Positions 15,435 through 23,739 of a stretch of DNA of 64,000 nt are shown one piece after another (positions within the stretch are counted from its first letter, which is position 1; the number at the start of each line of letters is the position of its first letter). The position numbers and the translations under genes are program-made. The notes beneath the pieces are model-generated. The model did no database searches, had not been told where the DNA came from, and saw only the letters and a list, made by a program, of their open reading frames with translations. The stretch is from Lewinellaceae bacterium (GTDB lineage Bacteria; Bacteroidota; Bacteroidia; Chitinophagales; Saprospiraceae), in assembly GCA_020636005.1 (NCBI GenBank), contig JACJYR010000003.1, forward strand, positions 806,001 to 870,000, in the 5' to 3' direction.

Positions 15435-17702
15435 ATGGGTAAACAAATTCCAACCACCACTTCCTTCAATTTGCCCGACGGAAGAGAGGTGGTTATCGAA
15501 ACTGGAAAACTCGCCGCACAGGCCGACGGTTCTGTGGTAGTGCGGGTGGGCAAAACCATGATGCTTGCCACTGTAGTGGCGGCCAAAAAAGTAAGGGAGG
15601 GCCAGAGCTTTTTCCCCCTCTCCGTTGATTACCAGGAAAAATTTGCCAGCGCAGGCCGCATCCCCGGCAACTTTTTCCGCCGGGAATCCAAACTTTCCGA
15701 TTCGGAAGTACTGATTTCCCGCCTTGTTGACAGGGCCATCCGCCCTTTGTTCCCCGATGGTTTTATGGAAGACACCCAGGTCATCATCAACCTGATGTCG
15801 GGTGAAAAAGAAGAACTGCCCGATGCCTATGCCGCATTGGCAGCCTCCTCGGCACTTACCCTTTCCGAGATTCCCTGGCAAGGGCCAATTTCAGAGGTAA
15901 GGGTGGCCAGGGTCAATGGTGAGTTTGTCATCAACCCCGCCAAATCCGCTGCTGATGAAGCTGACCTCAACCTCATTGTGGCTGCCGACCTGAAAAACAT
16001 CATGATGGTGGAAGGCGAGGCCAAAGAATGCGGAGAAAAAGACATCGTGGATGCCATCCGCCATGCCCACGAGGCCATCAAAGTGCAATGCCAGGCCCAA
16101 CTAGAACTTGCCCAAAAAGTAGGGGGCGTTGCCCTGCAGAAACGTGAGTTCGAGGCACCTCCGGGCAATGAAGAGATCAAACAATACGTGGAGAAAAATG
16201 CCCGGGACAGGATCTACGAAGTCGCAAAATCCTTTCTCGAAAAACAAGACCGCAAAGCTAAGTTTGATGAAATCAAGGAAGATATCGTTGCCAAGCTGAC
16301 CGAAGAGAAAGGCGAAGAATACATGGAGGAGAACGCAGGTTTGGCCGAGGGGTATTTCGACGACCTCAAGAAAAAAACGATACGCCACATGGTGCTGGAT
16401 GACCAGGTGCGCCTGGATGGCAGGAAGTATAACGAAATCCGCCACATCTGGACGGAAATAGACTACCTGCCCTCCCCCCACGGCTCCGCTATTTTTACCC
16501 GTGGTGAAACACAGTCATTGACAACGGTCACCCTGGGCACCAAACTCGACGAGATGATGGTGGACAACGCAATGGACCAGTATTATGAGAAATTCATCCT
16601 CCACTACAATTTCCCGCCCTACTCTACCGGCGAAACCAAACCGCTGCGGGCGCCTGGCCGCCGGGAAGTGGGCCACGCCAACCTGGCGGGCCGATCGTTA
16701 AAGCAGGTGATGCCCGAAGGATTTCCCTACACGGTTCGGATCGTTTCCGATATCCTGGAGTCCAACGGTTCCTCTTCCATGGCCACAGTTTGTGCCGGCT
16801 CGCTAGCCCTGATGGATGCAGGCGTGCCCATCAAGGCGGCAGTGTCCGGCATCGCAATGGGCATGATTGCTGAGAATGGCAAAGCGGCCATCCTGAGCGA
16901 CATTCTCGGCGACGAAGACGCCCTGGGCGATATGGACTTTAAAGTTACAGGTACTGCCAACGGCATCTGTGCCTGCCAGATGGACATCAAAGTGGACGGC
17001 CTTTCCTACGAATTGTTGGAGAAAGCGCTCGTACAGGCCAAAGAAGGCCGCCTGCACATTTTGTCCAAAATGGCCGAGTCCATCTCTGAGCCAAGGCCGG
17101 ATATGAAGCCACATGCACCGAGGATCGTAGAACTGATCATTGATAAGAGCTTCATCGGTGCCGTTATCGGCCCTGGTGGCAAGGTCATCCAGGAAATCCA
17201 GAGCACGACCGGTACGATTATCAACATCTCCGAAGTGGGAGATCACGGTATCGTCAATGTCGCAAGCCCTGATAAAAGCAGCATTGACAAGGCAGTGGCC
17301 CGCATCCGTGAGATCACCTTTACCCCTTCAGTGGGCGATGTGTACGAAGCAGTGGTGAAAACTGTGATGCCTTATGGGGTTTTTGTAGATTTTTCCGGCA
17401 AGAGTGGCCTGCTCCACGTGACGGAAATGTCCCACAGCCGTATTGACAACGTGGAAGATGTATTCTCCGAAGGCGACCCCGTCAAGGTGAAGCTGATCGG
17501 TATAGACAATAAAACAGGTAAATTCCGCCTGTCCAGGAAAGCCCTGATGCCGAAAGCCGACGGCACCATGCCAGCCGACGACGAGTACAATGACAATGGA
17601 AATGGCGGCGGCGGCGGAGATCGCAGGGGCGGTGGCGGCCGTGATCGGGGCGGAGACCGCAGGGGCGGCGGCGGCTTCCGTGGAGGCCGCAACAGAAATT
17701 GA
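15435..17702 (+). CDS. pnp: Polyribonucleotide nucleotidyltransferase with RG-rich tail
   Basis: A 755-residue PNPase, the phosphorolytic 3'-5' exoribonuclease. Order: first RNase PH-like domain (1-145), alpha-helical linker (about 230-320), second catalytic RNase PH domain (GRRE.GHANLAGRSL, then LGDEDALGDMDFKVTGT with the catalytic Asp residues), KH domain (about 565-625, IGAVIGPGGKVI), then S1 domain (about 635-705, GDVYEAVVKTVMPYGVFVDF). The last 40 residues are a Gly/Arg repeat tail not present in the E. coli enzyme and likely to bind RNA. Start MGKQIPTT at 15435 is chosen over 15405. A strong terminator follows. Confidence 0.95.
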   Translation: MGKQIPTTTSFNLPDGREVVIETGKLAAQADGSVVVRVGKTMMLATVVAAKKVREGQSFFPLSVDYQEKFASAGRIPGNFFRRESKLSDSEVLISRLVDRAIRPLFPDGFMEDTQVIINLMSGEKEELPDAYAALAASSALTLSEIPWQGPISEVRVARVNGEFVINPAKSAADEADLNLIVAADLKNIMMVEGEAKECGEKDIVDAIRHAHEAIKVQCQAQLELAQKVGGVALQKREFEAPPGNEEIKQYVEKNARDRIYEVAKSFLEKQDRKAKFDEIKEDIVAKLTEEKGEEYMEENAGLAEGYFDDLKKKTIRHMVLDDQVRLDGRKYNEIRHIWTEIDYLPSPHGSAIFTRGETQSLTTVTLGTKLDEMMVDNAMDQYYEKFILHYNFPPYSTGETKPLRAPGRREVGHANLAGRSLKQVMPEGFPYTVRIVSDILESNGSSSMATVCAGSLALMDAGVPIKAAVSGIAMGMIAENGKAAILSDILGDEDALGDMDFKVTGTANGICACQMDIKVDGLSYELLEKALVQAKEGRLHILSKMAESISEPRPDMKPHAPRIVELIIDKSFIGAVIGPGGKVIQEIQSTTGTIINISEVGDHGIVNVASPDKSSIDKAVARIREITFTPSVGDVYEAVVKTVMPYGVFVDFSGKSGLLHVTEMSHSRIDNVEDVFSEGDPVKVKLIGIDNKTGKFRLSRKALMPKADGTMPADDEYNDNGNGGGGGDRRGGGGRDRGGDRRGGGGFRGGRNRN

Positions 17703-17733
17703 ACAAGTCAATAATTTTTATACCCTGTATGCG

Positions 17734-17771
17734 AACGGCCAAGGTTACCCACACCTTGGCCGTTTTTTTAT
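17734..17771 (+). terminator. Intrinsic terminator after pnp
   Basis: Stem ACGGCCAAGGT / ACCTTGGCCGT with a 7-nt loop, followed by a run of seven T's. Confidence 0.9.
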
Positions 17772-17834
17772 TTGGTGCGAATGGTTTGAAAGTGTGGAAG
17801 TTACAGATTGGATTTTAAGTTTTTGGATTTTATA

Positions 17835-17865
17835 TTGGCGCAAAAAAAACTTCCTTCTACCTTTG
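17835..17865 (+). promoter_or_regulatory. Promoter of the GlgE-like gene
   Basis: TTG at 17835-17837 and TACCTTTG at 17858-17865 with a 20-nt spacer, a good fit to the Bacteroidota -33/-7 promoter. It implies a leader of about 150 nt. Confidence 0.6.
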
Positions 17866-17904
17866 GACGATCACCAAATAAAACAAATTAAAAATACAAA
17901 TCGT

Positions 17905-17999
17905 GGGTGAGCTTGAATTGCTGGAAGAGGGTTTAAACAGTTGGTTATTGAAAAATAATCCAGTTAAACCCTTCTCGACCAAACAAGCAATGCTCACCC
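17905..17999 (+). promoter_or_regulatory. Long inverted repeat in the leader of the GlgE-like gene
   Basis: GGGTGAGC (17905-17912) pairs with GCTCACCC (17992-17999). Inner segments around GGGTTTAAAC and GTTAAACCC also pair, giving imperfect arms of roughly 40 nt. It lies between the promoter and the ATG at 18022 and would fold in the mRNA leader. It could be a regulatory leader structure; no known riboswitch consensus was recognised. Confidence 0.6.
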
Positions 18000-18021
18000 C
18001 TGATAGCAACCAATCCAGCCA

Positions 18022-19971
18022 ATGAGGAACCGCACCATCATTACGAACGTGAAGCCAAACCTGGAAGATGGCCGTTATTACATCAAAAGAATCCCCGGGG
18101 AAAATGTAAAGGTGACAGCCAGGATATTCTGCGATGCCGAAGACGTGTTGCGGGCCTGCATACTTTATAAAAAAGAGGGTGAAAAGAATTGGGAAGAAGC
18201 CCCATTGCTGCCCATTGGCGATGATGAATGGACAGGTACTTTTTATGTGACCGCCCAGGGAATTTACCACTACAAAATAGAAGCATGGGTTGACAACCTC
18301 GCCACCTGGTACGACCGCTTCCTCAAAAAGCAGGAAAAAGGTCAACACTTATCGAACGACCTGGCAATGGGCGCTCATTGGCTGAAAGAAACAGCCAAGC
18401 AAACTGATAAAGCCACTGCTAAAAGACTGTCAGAATGGTCAAAGATTTTTGCTGACAACGACCATTACCACAAAGCAGTTGATACGGCCATCAGTCCGGA
18501 ATTTAAAGATGTGATTTCCGGCTGTACACTAAAAAACCACCCTACCACCTTTGACAGGAACCTGAAAATCAGGGTAGGTTCGCCCCGGGAACTATTCAGT
18601 ACCTGGTATGAATTGTTTCCACGTTCCACCAGTGAGGTACCCGGTAAACATGGTACTTTCAAGGACTGTGAAAAACTATTGCCCCGAATCGCCACGCTGG
18701 GGTTTGACACATTGCTGCTGCCACCCATTTTTCCTATCGGAAAAACTAACCGGAAAGGAAAGAATAACTCCCTGGTAGCTGAGGTCGCTGACGTAGGTTC
18801 CCCCTGGTCAGTTGGGAACGAGGATGGAGGCCACAAATCTATCAATCCCGAACTGGGCAGCATGGCCGATTTCGAGAAATTTGTAAAATCAGCAGCCAAA
18901 CATAAAATAGACATTGCCCTGGATATGGGCCTCCGCTGCTCTGCCGACCATCCTTATGTAAAAGAACACCCCGATTGGTTCATGCGGATGCCCGATGGTA
19001 AACTGGCCATTGACGAAATACCCCCACTTTATTACACCGATATCGTAGAATTCAACTTTGAATGTGACGATTGGGAAAACCTATGGAAGGAGCTTCTCAG
19101 CGTGGTCATGTTTTGGGCAGACAAAGGGGTGAGTATGTTTTATGGTTCCACGCCGCACTACAAGCCGTTCGACTTCTGGCAATGGCTGATTGCGGAGGTG
19201 CATAAAAAATACCCGGAAGTCATTTTCCTTTCAGGCGCTATCACCAGGCAAATAGTGACAGAACGGCTGGCCATGGCAGGATTCAGCCAGTCCTTATCGA
19301 GATTTTTCTGGAAAACCACCAAAAAGGAAATACAGGAATACATGCAGGAAATTACCCAAGGAGAAACCAAAGAGTACATGCACCCTAACTTTTTCACCAA
19401 TACACCCGATATCCTACCCAGTTATTTGGCGGACGCCGAAGAAAATGTATTCTTGTTAAGGTACGCATTGGCCTCTACGCTTTCCTCCAACTGCGGCATT
19501 TATGGGCCCGTATTCGAGATTATGAAAAACGAGCGCCATCCCGACAGCAAGGAGCGCTACCTGAATTCTGAAAAATATGAAATCGCCCATCACGACTGGA
19601 ACGCCAAGAACCGTATCACCGAATTTATTTCCAGGATAAATGCCATCCGGAAAGAAAACACCGCCTTTCACAACACCTTCAACATCGCCTTTACCCAAAC
19701 TGACAACGAACAACTGATCAGTTTTGTAAAAACCTCCCTCGACAAATCCAGTACCGTCTGGTGCATCATCAACCTCGACCCACAGAACCGGCAAACTGGC
19801 TATGTGGAATTGCCAAAGGAACTGCTGGGCATCAAAGGCCACTGGTTCAACTTGAAAGTGGAGGAACTGCTGACCGGTGAAACCTACCATTGGTTCAGCG
19901 ACTGGAACTTCGTGGAACTAAAACCGGAAGCCTATCCGATGCACCTGCTCAAAGTCAGTATGGCAGATTGA
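18022..19971 (+). CDS. GlgE-family maltosyltransferase homologue, catalytic residues missing
   Basis: A 649-residue protein collinear with GlgE (alpha-1,4-glucan:maltose-1-phosphate maltosyltransferase): N-terminal beta-sandwich (DUF3416-like, 1-110), helical insert, GH13_3-type barrel (about 185-560) and a C-terminal beta domain. Conserved landmarks remain: CSADHPYVKEHPDWF, TPHYKPFDFW, FFTNTPDILPSYL, YLNSEKYEI. In GlgE the nucleophile Asp sits in RVDNPHTKP; here that position is Ser376 (YGSTPHYKP). The acid/base Glu in FLAEAFTRP is Gly405 (FLSGAITRQ). Both are non-catalytic, so hydrolysis or transfer by the usual mechanism is not expected. The protein may bind maltose-1-phosphate or glucan as a sensor or scaffold. 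It is otherwise full length without frameshifts. Confidence 0.85.
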   Translation: MRNRTIITNVKPNLEDGRYYIKRIPGENVKVTARIFCDAEDVLRACILYKKEGEKNWEEAPLLPIGDDEWTGTFYVTAQGIYHYKIEAWVDNLATWYDRFLKKQEKGQHLSNDLAMGAHWLKETAKQTDKATAKRLSEWSKIFADNDHYHKAVDTAISPEFKDVISGCTLKNHPTTFDRNLKIRVGSPRELFSTWYELFPRSTSEVPGKHGTFKDCEKLLPRIATLGFDTLLLPPIFPIGKTNRKGKNNSLVAEVADVGSPWSVGNEDGGHKSINPELGSMADFEKFVKSAAKHKIDIALDMGLRCSADHPYVKEHPDWFMRMPDGKLAIDEIPPLYYTDIVEFNFECDDWENLWKELLSVVMFWADKGVSMFYGSTPHYKPFDFWQWLIAEVHKKYPEVIFLSGAITRQIVTERLAMAGFSQSLSRFFWKTTKKEIQEYMQEITQGETKEYMHPNFFTNTPDILPSYLADAEENVFLLRYALASTLSSNCGIYGPVFEIMKNERHPDSKERYLNSEKYEIAHHDWNAKNRITEFISRINAIRKENTAFHNTFNIAFTQTDNEQLISFVKTSLDKSSTVWCIINLDPQNRQTGYVELPKELLGIKGHWFNLKVEELLTGETYHWFSDWNFVELKPEAYPMHLLKVSMAD

Positions 19972-20106
19972 ATGGCTTCGATGAAAAGAAAATCGTCCAT
20001 TGGCGGCGCTATAAATAACCGCCATCAAGCCGGCATAGAGGTTGAACAATGACGCACCGGTAAACACATTTTGCACGCATTGAAGCCAAAGTTCCGGGCA
20101 TTGTAA

Positions 20107-21354
20107 TTACGCCGGCCTCAACATCGCCGATGGTTCGTATGTCCAATCCAGTATTTTATAAAAATCGTATTCCTCCGGGTTGGGCAAGTAAGGCCTTGCC
20201 TTTTCGTAGTCACTTTCGTTCAGCACGTGAAGGTCGCTCAATACGAGGCGGGCAAACTCCGTGTTGATGTCAACGAGGCGGGGCGGGATCTTGCCTGTCT
20301 CATCCTCAATATCTTTCATAAAAATGGGCTTGATTTCGGCCATCCGGGTGGTAGAAACGATACATCCTTTGAACCCTTGCTCGTACAGCCTTTTTACGCC
20401 CATGCCCAACACGGTGCAAAGGGTGAGGTCGAAGGCTACCGGACGGCAGCAGCGCAGCTCATAGCCCATTTCCACAGGCCGGCTCTTGATGTCTATGCCG
20501 AGGGTTTTAAGTTTTCGTTGCAGCAACACGTTGATAATGTGGGCCTTGCTTACGTTGCCCAATTCCGGGTGTCCGTGCGCATCATAAGTGAAGGATATGT
20601 CCGAGTTCTTGATCTCCTCGTCGTCGAGGATATGGAAAACGCCTTCACTGACAATGGCTACCCCATGCTCCACCTTGTTGATTTTCCGTTTGATCATCGA
20701 AGAAATGATGAGGTTCACAATCCGTTCAAAGGTAACTTTCACCTTGTTGAACATTTCGGGGATGATGATGACCGGAAAGTGGCAGCTTGCCCCGATTTCA
20801 AAGGCCAGGTGACCAGCAGACCGCCCCATGGAAGAAATGACGAACCAGGTACTGCTCGTCCGGGAATCTTCGTAAATGGTATTACCAATTCGTACACCTT
20901 CGTCTTTGGCAGAGTTGAAACCGAAGGTGGGCATCATATCGGGCAAAGGGATGTCATTGTCAATCGTTTTCGGCACGTGGATGTTTTGGATGTTGATGTG
21001 CTGGTCGGCCAGCCATTTCGTGAGCCGGTTGCTGGTAGAAGCGGTGTCGTCGCCGCCGATGGTCACCAACAATACCACATTGTTTTCCGTGAAAAAATCG
21101 GCAGAAAACTCGGTATTCTTGGGTTTGTAACGGCTCATTCGCAGCGTGGAGCCTCCCCTTGGGAAGATACGGTCGGCGTAATGAAAGTTGATGTTCACAA
21201 TTTCGGCCTTACCATTGAACAGGTTTTTGTACCCTTCGTGGATACCGATGACCCGGTAGTTGTCTTTCAGAAAGACTTTTGCAATGGTGCTAATGACGGT
21301 ATTGATGCCGGGAGCAGGGCCGCCCGCACAGAGGATAGCTACTGACTTTTGCAT
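20107..21354 (-). CDS. Phosphofructokinase, probably pyrophosphate-dependent
   Basis: A 415-residue PfkA-superfamily enzyme phosphorylating fructose-6-phosphate in glycolysis. The nucleotide/phosphate loop reads GGDDT with Asp103, and VPKTIDND carries Lys129. ATP-dependent enzymes have Gly at both places, while Asp plus Lys is the signature of PPi-dependent PFK (reversible). MGRSAGH and the late E(M)GYELR-type substrate segment are intact. The length exceeds classic bacterial ATP-PFK (about 320) and fits the longer PPi/clade-X type. It is convergent with the GlgE-like gene. Using PPi fits the phosphate-economy theme of PPK1 and PPK2 in this window. Confidence 0.85.
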   Translation of the reverse strand: MQKSVAILCAGGPAPGINTVISTIAKVFLKDNYRVIGIHEGYKNLFNGKAEIVNINFHYADRIFPRGGSTLRMSRYKPKNTEFSADFFTENNVVLLVTIGGDDTASTSNRLTKWLADQHINIQNIHVPKTIDNDIPLPDMMPTFGFNSAKDEGVRIGNTIYEDSRTSSTWFVISSMGRSAGHLAFEIGASCHFPVIIIPEMFNKVKVTFERIVNLIISSMIKRKINKVEHGVAIVSEGVFHILDDEEIKNSDISFTYDAHGHPELGNVSKAHIINVLLQRKLKTLGIDIKSRPVEMGYELRCCRPVAFDLTLCTVLGMGVKRLYEQGFKGCIVSTTRMAEIKPIFMKDIEDETGKIPPRLVDINTEFARLVLSDLHVLNESDYEKARPYLPNPEEYDFYKILDWTYEPSAMLRPA

Positions 21355-21504
21355 GTAATTTGCTGATTTTCAGATTAGAAGAAAAAATTTGGCAATGGTC
21401 TTATTCGGCGAGTGGCGCAAAAATCGGGATTTTTTGCTTCAAAATATAACATAGCCAAATATTATTGAAAAAGTAACAATGGGTTGAGGCAGGCGGGAGG
21501 GTTG

Positions 21505-21540
21505 TCGTGTTTGGGTGTTTGCGTGGTTAGGTGTTTCAGG
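21505..21540. repeat. Octamer tandem repeat (GTGTTTGG-like)
   Basis: Four 8-mers GTGTTTGG, GTGTTTGC, GTGGTTAG, GTGTTTCA in the gap between the phosphofructokinase gene and the sppA terminator. Confidence 0.6.
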
Positions 21541-21564
21541 GGCTGGTTGTCAATATGTTTCTGT

Positions 21565-21639
21565 AAAAAAAGCCCGTTGTGTCCGGAGATGTTTTGATTG
21601 GGGTTGTTTCCCGCACAAAGTTGCCCCAAACACAACGGG
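21565..21639 (-). terminator. Intrinsic terminator after sppA
   Basis: On the minus strand the 10-bp stem CCCGTTGTGT / ACACAACGGG closes a 47-nt loop with further internal pairing and is followed by C and seven T's. It lies 10 bases beyond the sppA stop. Confidence 0.7.
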
Positions 21640-21648
21640 TTATAGGGA

Positions 21649-23430
21649 TCAATTGAAGTTTATCAAAACAGGCAAACGTGCCTGTACTCCTTGTGTCCCT
21701 ATTATTTCCTTCAATTGTTTATAAAAAGGATATAAAGTGCCCATTTCTTTTTGGAGCATTTTCGATTCGAAGCCATCGTCGTCGCCCTCCCCGGTTATAT
21801 CCTCGATAAAAGACTGTAGCGGCTCTTTTTGTATGGGGTACTCCGCAATTCTGTACGATTCGATGCCGGAAAGTTTGGCAGCCTCGCTGATGGCAGCATC
21901 CAGGCTGCCAATATCATCCACCAGCCCGAGTTCCTTGGCTTTCGTGCCCGTCCAGATACGCCCTTGTGCAATTTTGTGTACATCGTCACGGGTCATGTTC
22001 CGGCCTTCGGCCACTTTTTGGAGGAAGGTTTCATAAATGCGGTTGGTAGATGCCTGCAAAACTGTTTTTTCCTGGGGGGACAAATCGAAGAAGGGGTTAA
22101 TGCCGGTTGAGTTGGCCGTTGTTTTCACGCTGTCCCAATGGATGCCGAGTTTGTCGTTGAAGAGTTCGCTGGCATTGGGCATCATCTGGAAGACACCTAT
22201 GGAACCGGTCAGGGTATTTGGCTCGGCATATATCTTGTCGGCCATGCAGGAAATATAGTACCCGCCGGAGGCCGCATAATCACCCATTGAGACCACCACT
22301 TTTTGACCAGCTTCTTTGGCCAATACCAGTTCCCGCCAGATGTTGTCGGAGGCAAGAGCACTGCCACCCGGCGAATTGACCCGCAGCACAATGGCCTTGA
22401 ACTTTTCATCCTGCCTTATTTTGCGTAGGATTTTCACGTATTCATCGTCCACGATGGTCCCTTTATCGCCGTTGTTGGCCAGAATGGAACCCTCAGCATA
22501 AACGACAGCAATTTTGTTTTTGGCAGAATAGTCTTTCTTTTTGGAATAACTGGTGGCATAATCATCCAGCGATACCAAGTTTATTTTTTGCTCTTTGTCG
22601 ATGGCCAGTCGTTCTTTTAAATCAGCTATCACGTCATCCACATAGCCTTGTTTGTCGGCCAGGCCATACGTCACTGCATCCTCGGCGCTCTGGATTTTCA
22701 GGCTGTCGGCCAGCGCCCTCAGTACTTGTGGCGATTTGTTTCTGGACTGGCCAATTTCCGAAAGGTAATTGGTGAAAACGGGTTCGAGGTATTCCCGGAG
22801 TTGAAGGCGGTTTTGTTCGCTCATCTCGTTGAGGCGGTAAGGCTCAGTGGCGCTTTTGAAGTCACCAGCATAGAAGACCTGCATCTTGACGCCTACTTTG
22901 TCGAGCATGTCTTTAAAGAAAGGAATCATAGCCGAAAAACCGTGAAAGTCAATGCCTCCCAAGGGGTTTACGTAAAGTTGGTCAGCGACCGATGAAATGT
23001 AGTAGGCACCCTGGGTGTAGTACTTTGAATAGGAAACAATGAACTTACCGCTTTCCTTGAATTTGACCAAAGCCTGGCGGATGGAAGCAGCTTTTGCAAT
23101 GCCGGATTGGCCACCCTCGTCGAGATTCAGGTAAATCCCTTTGATTTTTTCGTCGCTGGCAGCATGGTCGATGGCCTCCTCTATATCGTTGAGGCCGAGG
23201 ATGTGCTGGTTATTCAGGTCGAAGGGGTTCATTTCCAGGTTGTTCGTCTGCTCGGGGATGGGCTTGGAAAACGTGATCTGCAACACGCTGTTGCTTTTCA
23301 CATCCACCTTTTTGTCGGAGGCGCTACTGGCCAGGCCGATGCCAATAAAAACAAACAAAGCGGCGATGCCAATGATGGCCAGGCCGACGCCAAGGCAGGA
23401 AGCGAAAACATTTTTAAAAAATTGGTTCAT
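21649..23430 (-). CDS. sppA: Signal peptide peptidase SppA, 67K type
   Basis: A 593-residue membrane-anchored serine protease that degrades cleaved signal peptides in the inner membrane. One N-terminal transmembrane helix (about 9-36) precedes two tandem ClpP-like domains, the long SppA form. The catalytic Lys is in GDFKSATEPYR of the first half, and the nucleophile Ser is in YAASGGYYIS of the second. VNSPGGSALASD binds the peptide, and the second-half TGSIGVF and GRIWTGTKAKELGLVD are conserved. A terminator follows, and the upstream gap is shared with the divergent adhesin gene. Confidence 0.93.
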   Translation of the reverse strand: MNQFFKNVFASCLGVGLAIIGIAALFVFIGIGLASSASDKKVDVKSNSVLQITFSKPIPEQTNNLEMNPFDLNNQHILGLNDIEEAIDHAASDEKIKGIYLNLDEGGQSGIAKAASIRQALVKFKESGKFIVSYSKYYTQGAYYISSVADQLYVNPLGGIDFHGFSAMIPFFKDMLDKVGVKMQVFYAGDFKSATEPYRLNEMSEQNRLQLREYLEPVFTNYLSEIGQSRNKSPQVLRALADSLKIQSAEDAVTYGLADKQGYVDDVIADLKERLAIDKEQKINLVSLDDYATSYSKKKDYSAKNKIAVVYAEGSILANNGDKGTIVDDEYVKILRKIRQDEKFKAIVLRVNSPGGSALASDNIWRELVLAKEAGQKVVVSMGDYAASGGYYISCMADKIYAEPNTLTGSIGVFQMMPNASELFNDKLGIHWDSVKTTANSTGINPFFDLSPQEKTVLQASTNRIYETFLQKVAEGRNMTRDDVHKIAQGRIWTGTKAKELGLVDDIGSLDAAISEAAKLSGIESYRIAEYPIQKEPLQSFIEDITGEGDDDGFESKMLQKEMGTLYPFYKQLKEIIGTQGVQARLPVLINFN

Positions 23431-23739
23431 GTATATTCTTGTTTGAGTATGATCAAAAAGGGTTGAGGAACTAAAAACCGGCGAAGACTGCCGAAGTTAG
23501 AAAGCCAGGGACAGGGGAAGTCTTTTTTTAGATAAAGCATGTGATTCCGCTGACGGTTGACGAAGGAAAACAGGCCTATGAACTGCAACATATTTGGCAT
23601 TTTTCAGAAATGCTTTGCCTATTTACCATGAAATCCGGCAGGTCGGCTTAATTTTATGACCCTTAAACTAAAAGTTCCTTACTTTGGATTTCATGGAACC
23701 TAATTTTTACAAACAAAAAACAATCTCAAACCACTGTTG
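23431..23739. other. Gene-free divergent promoter region between sppA and the adhesin
   Basis: 309 bases without a gene. On the plus strand TTACTTTG near 23680 is a one-mismatch fit to the -7 element and would give a leader of about 50 nt for the adhesin gene. I see no repeats or operators. Confidence 0.35.

Noticed and set aside
21355..21564. Regulatory RNA gene between phosphofructokinase and sppA
   Set aside because: Only an octamer array and the sppA terminator are visible. No promoter/terminator pair encloses a stable structure.
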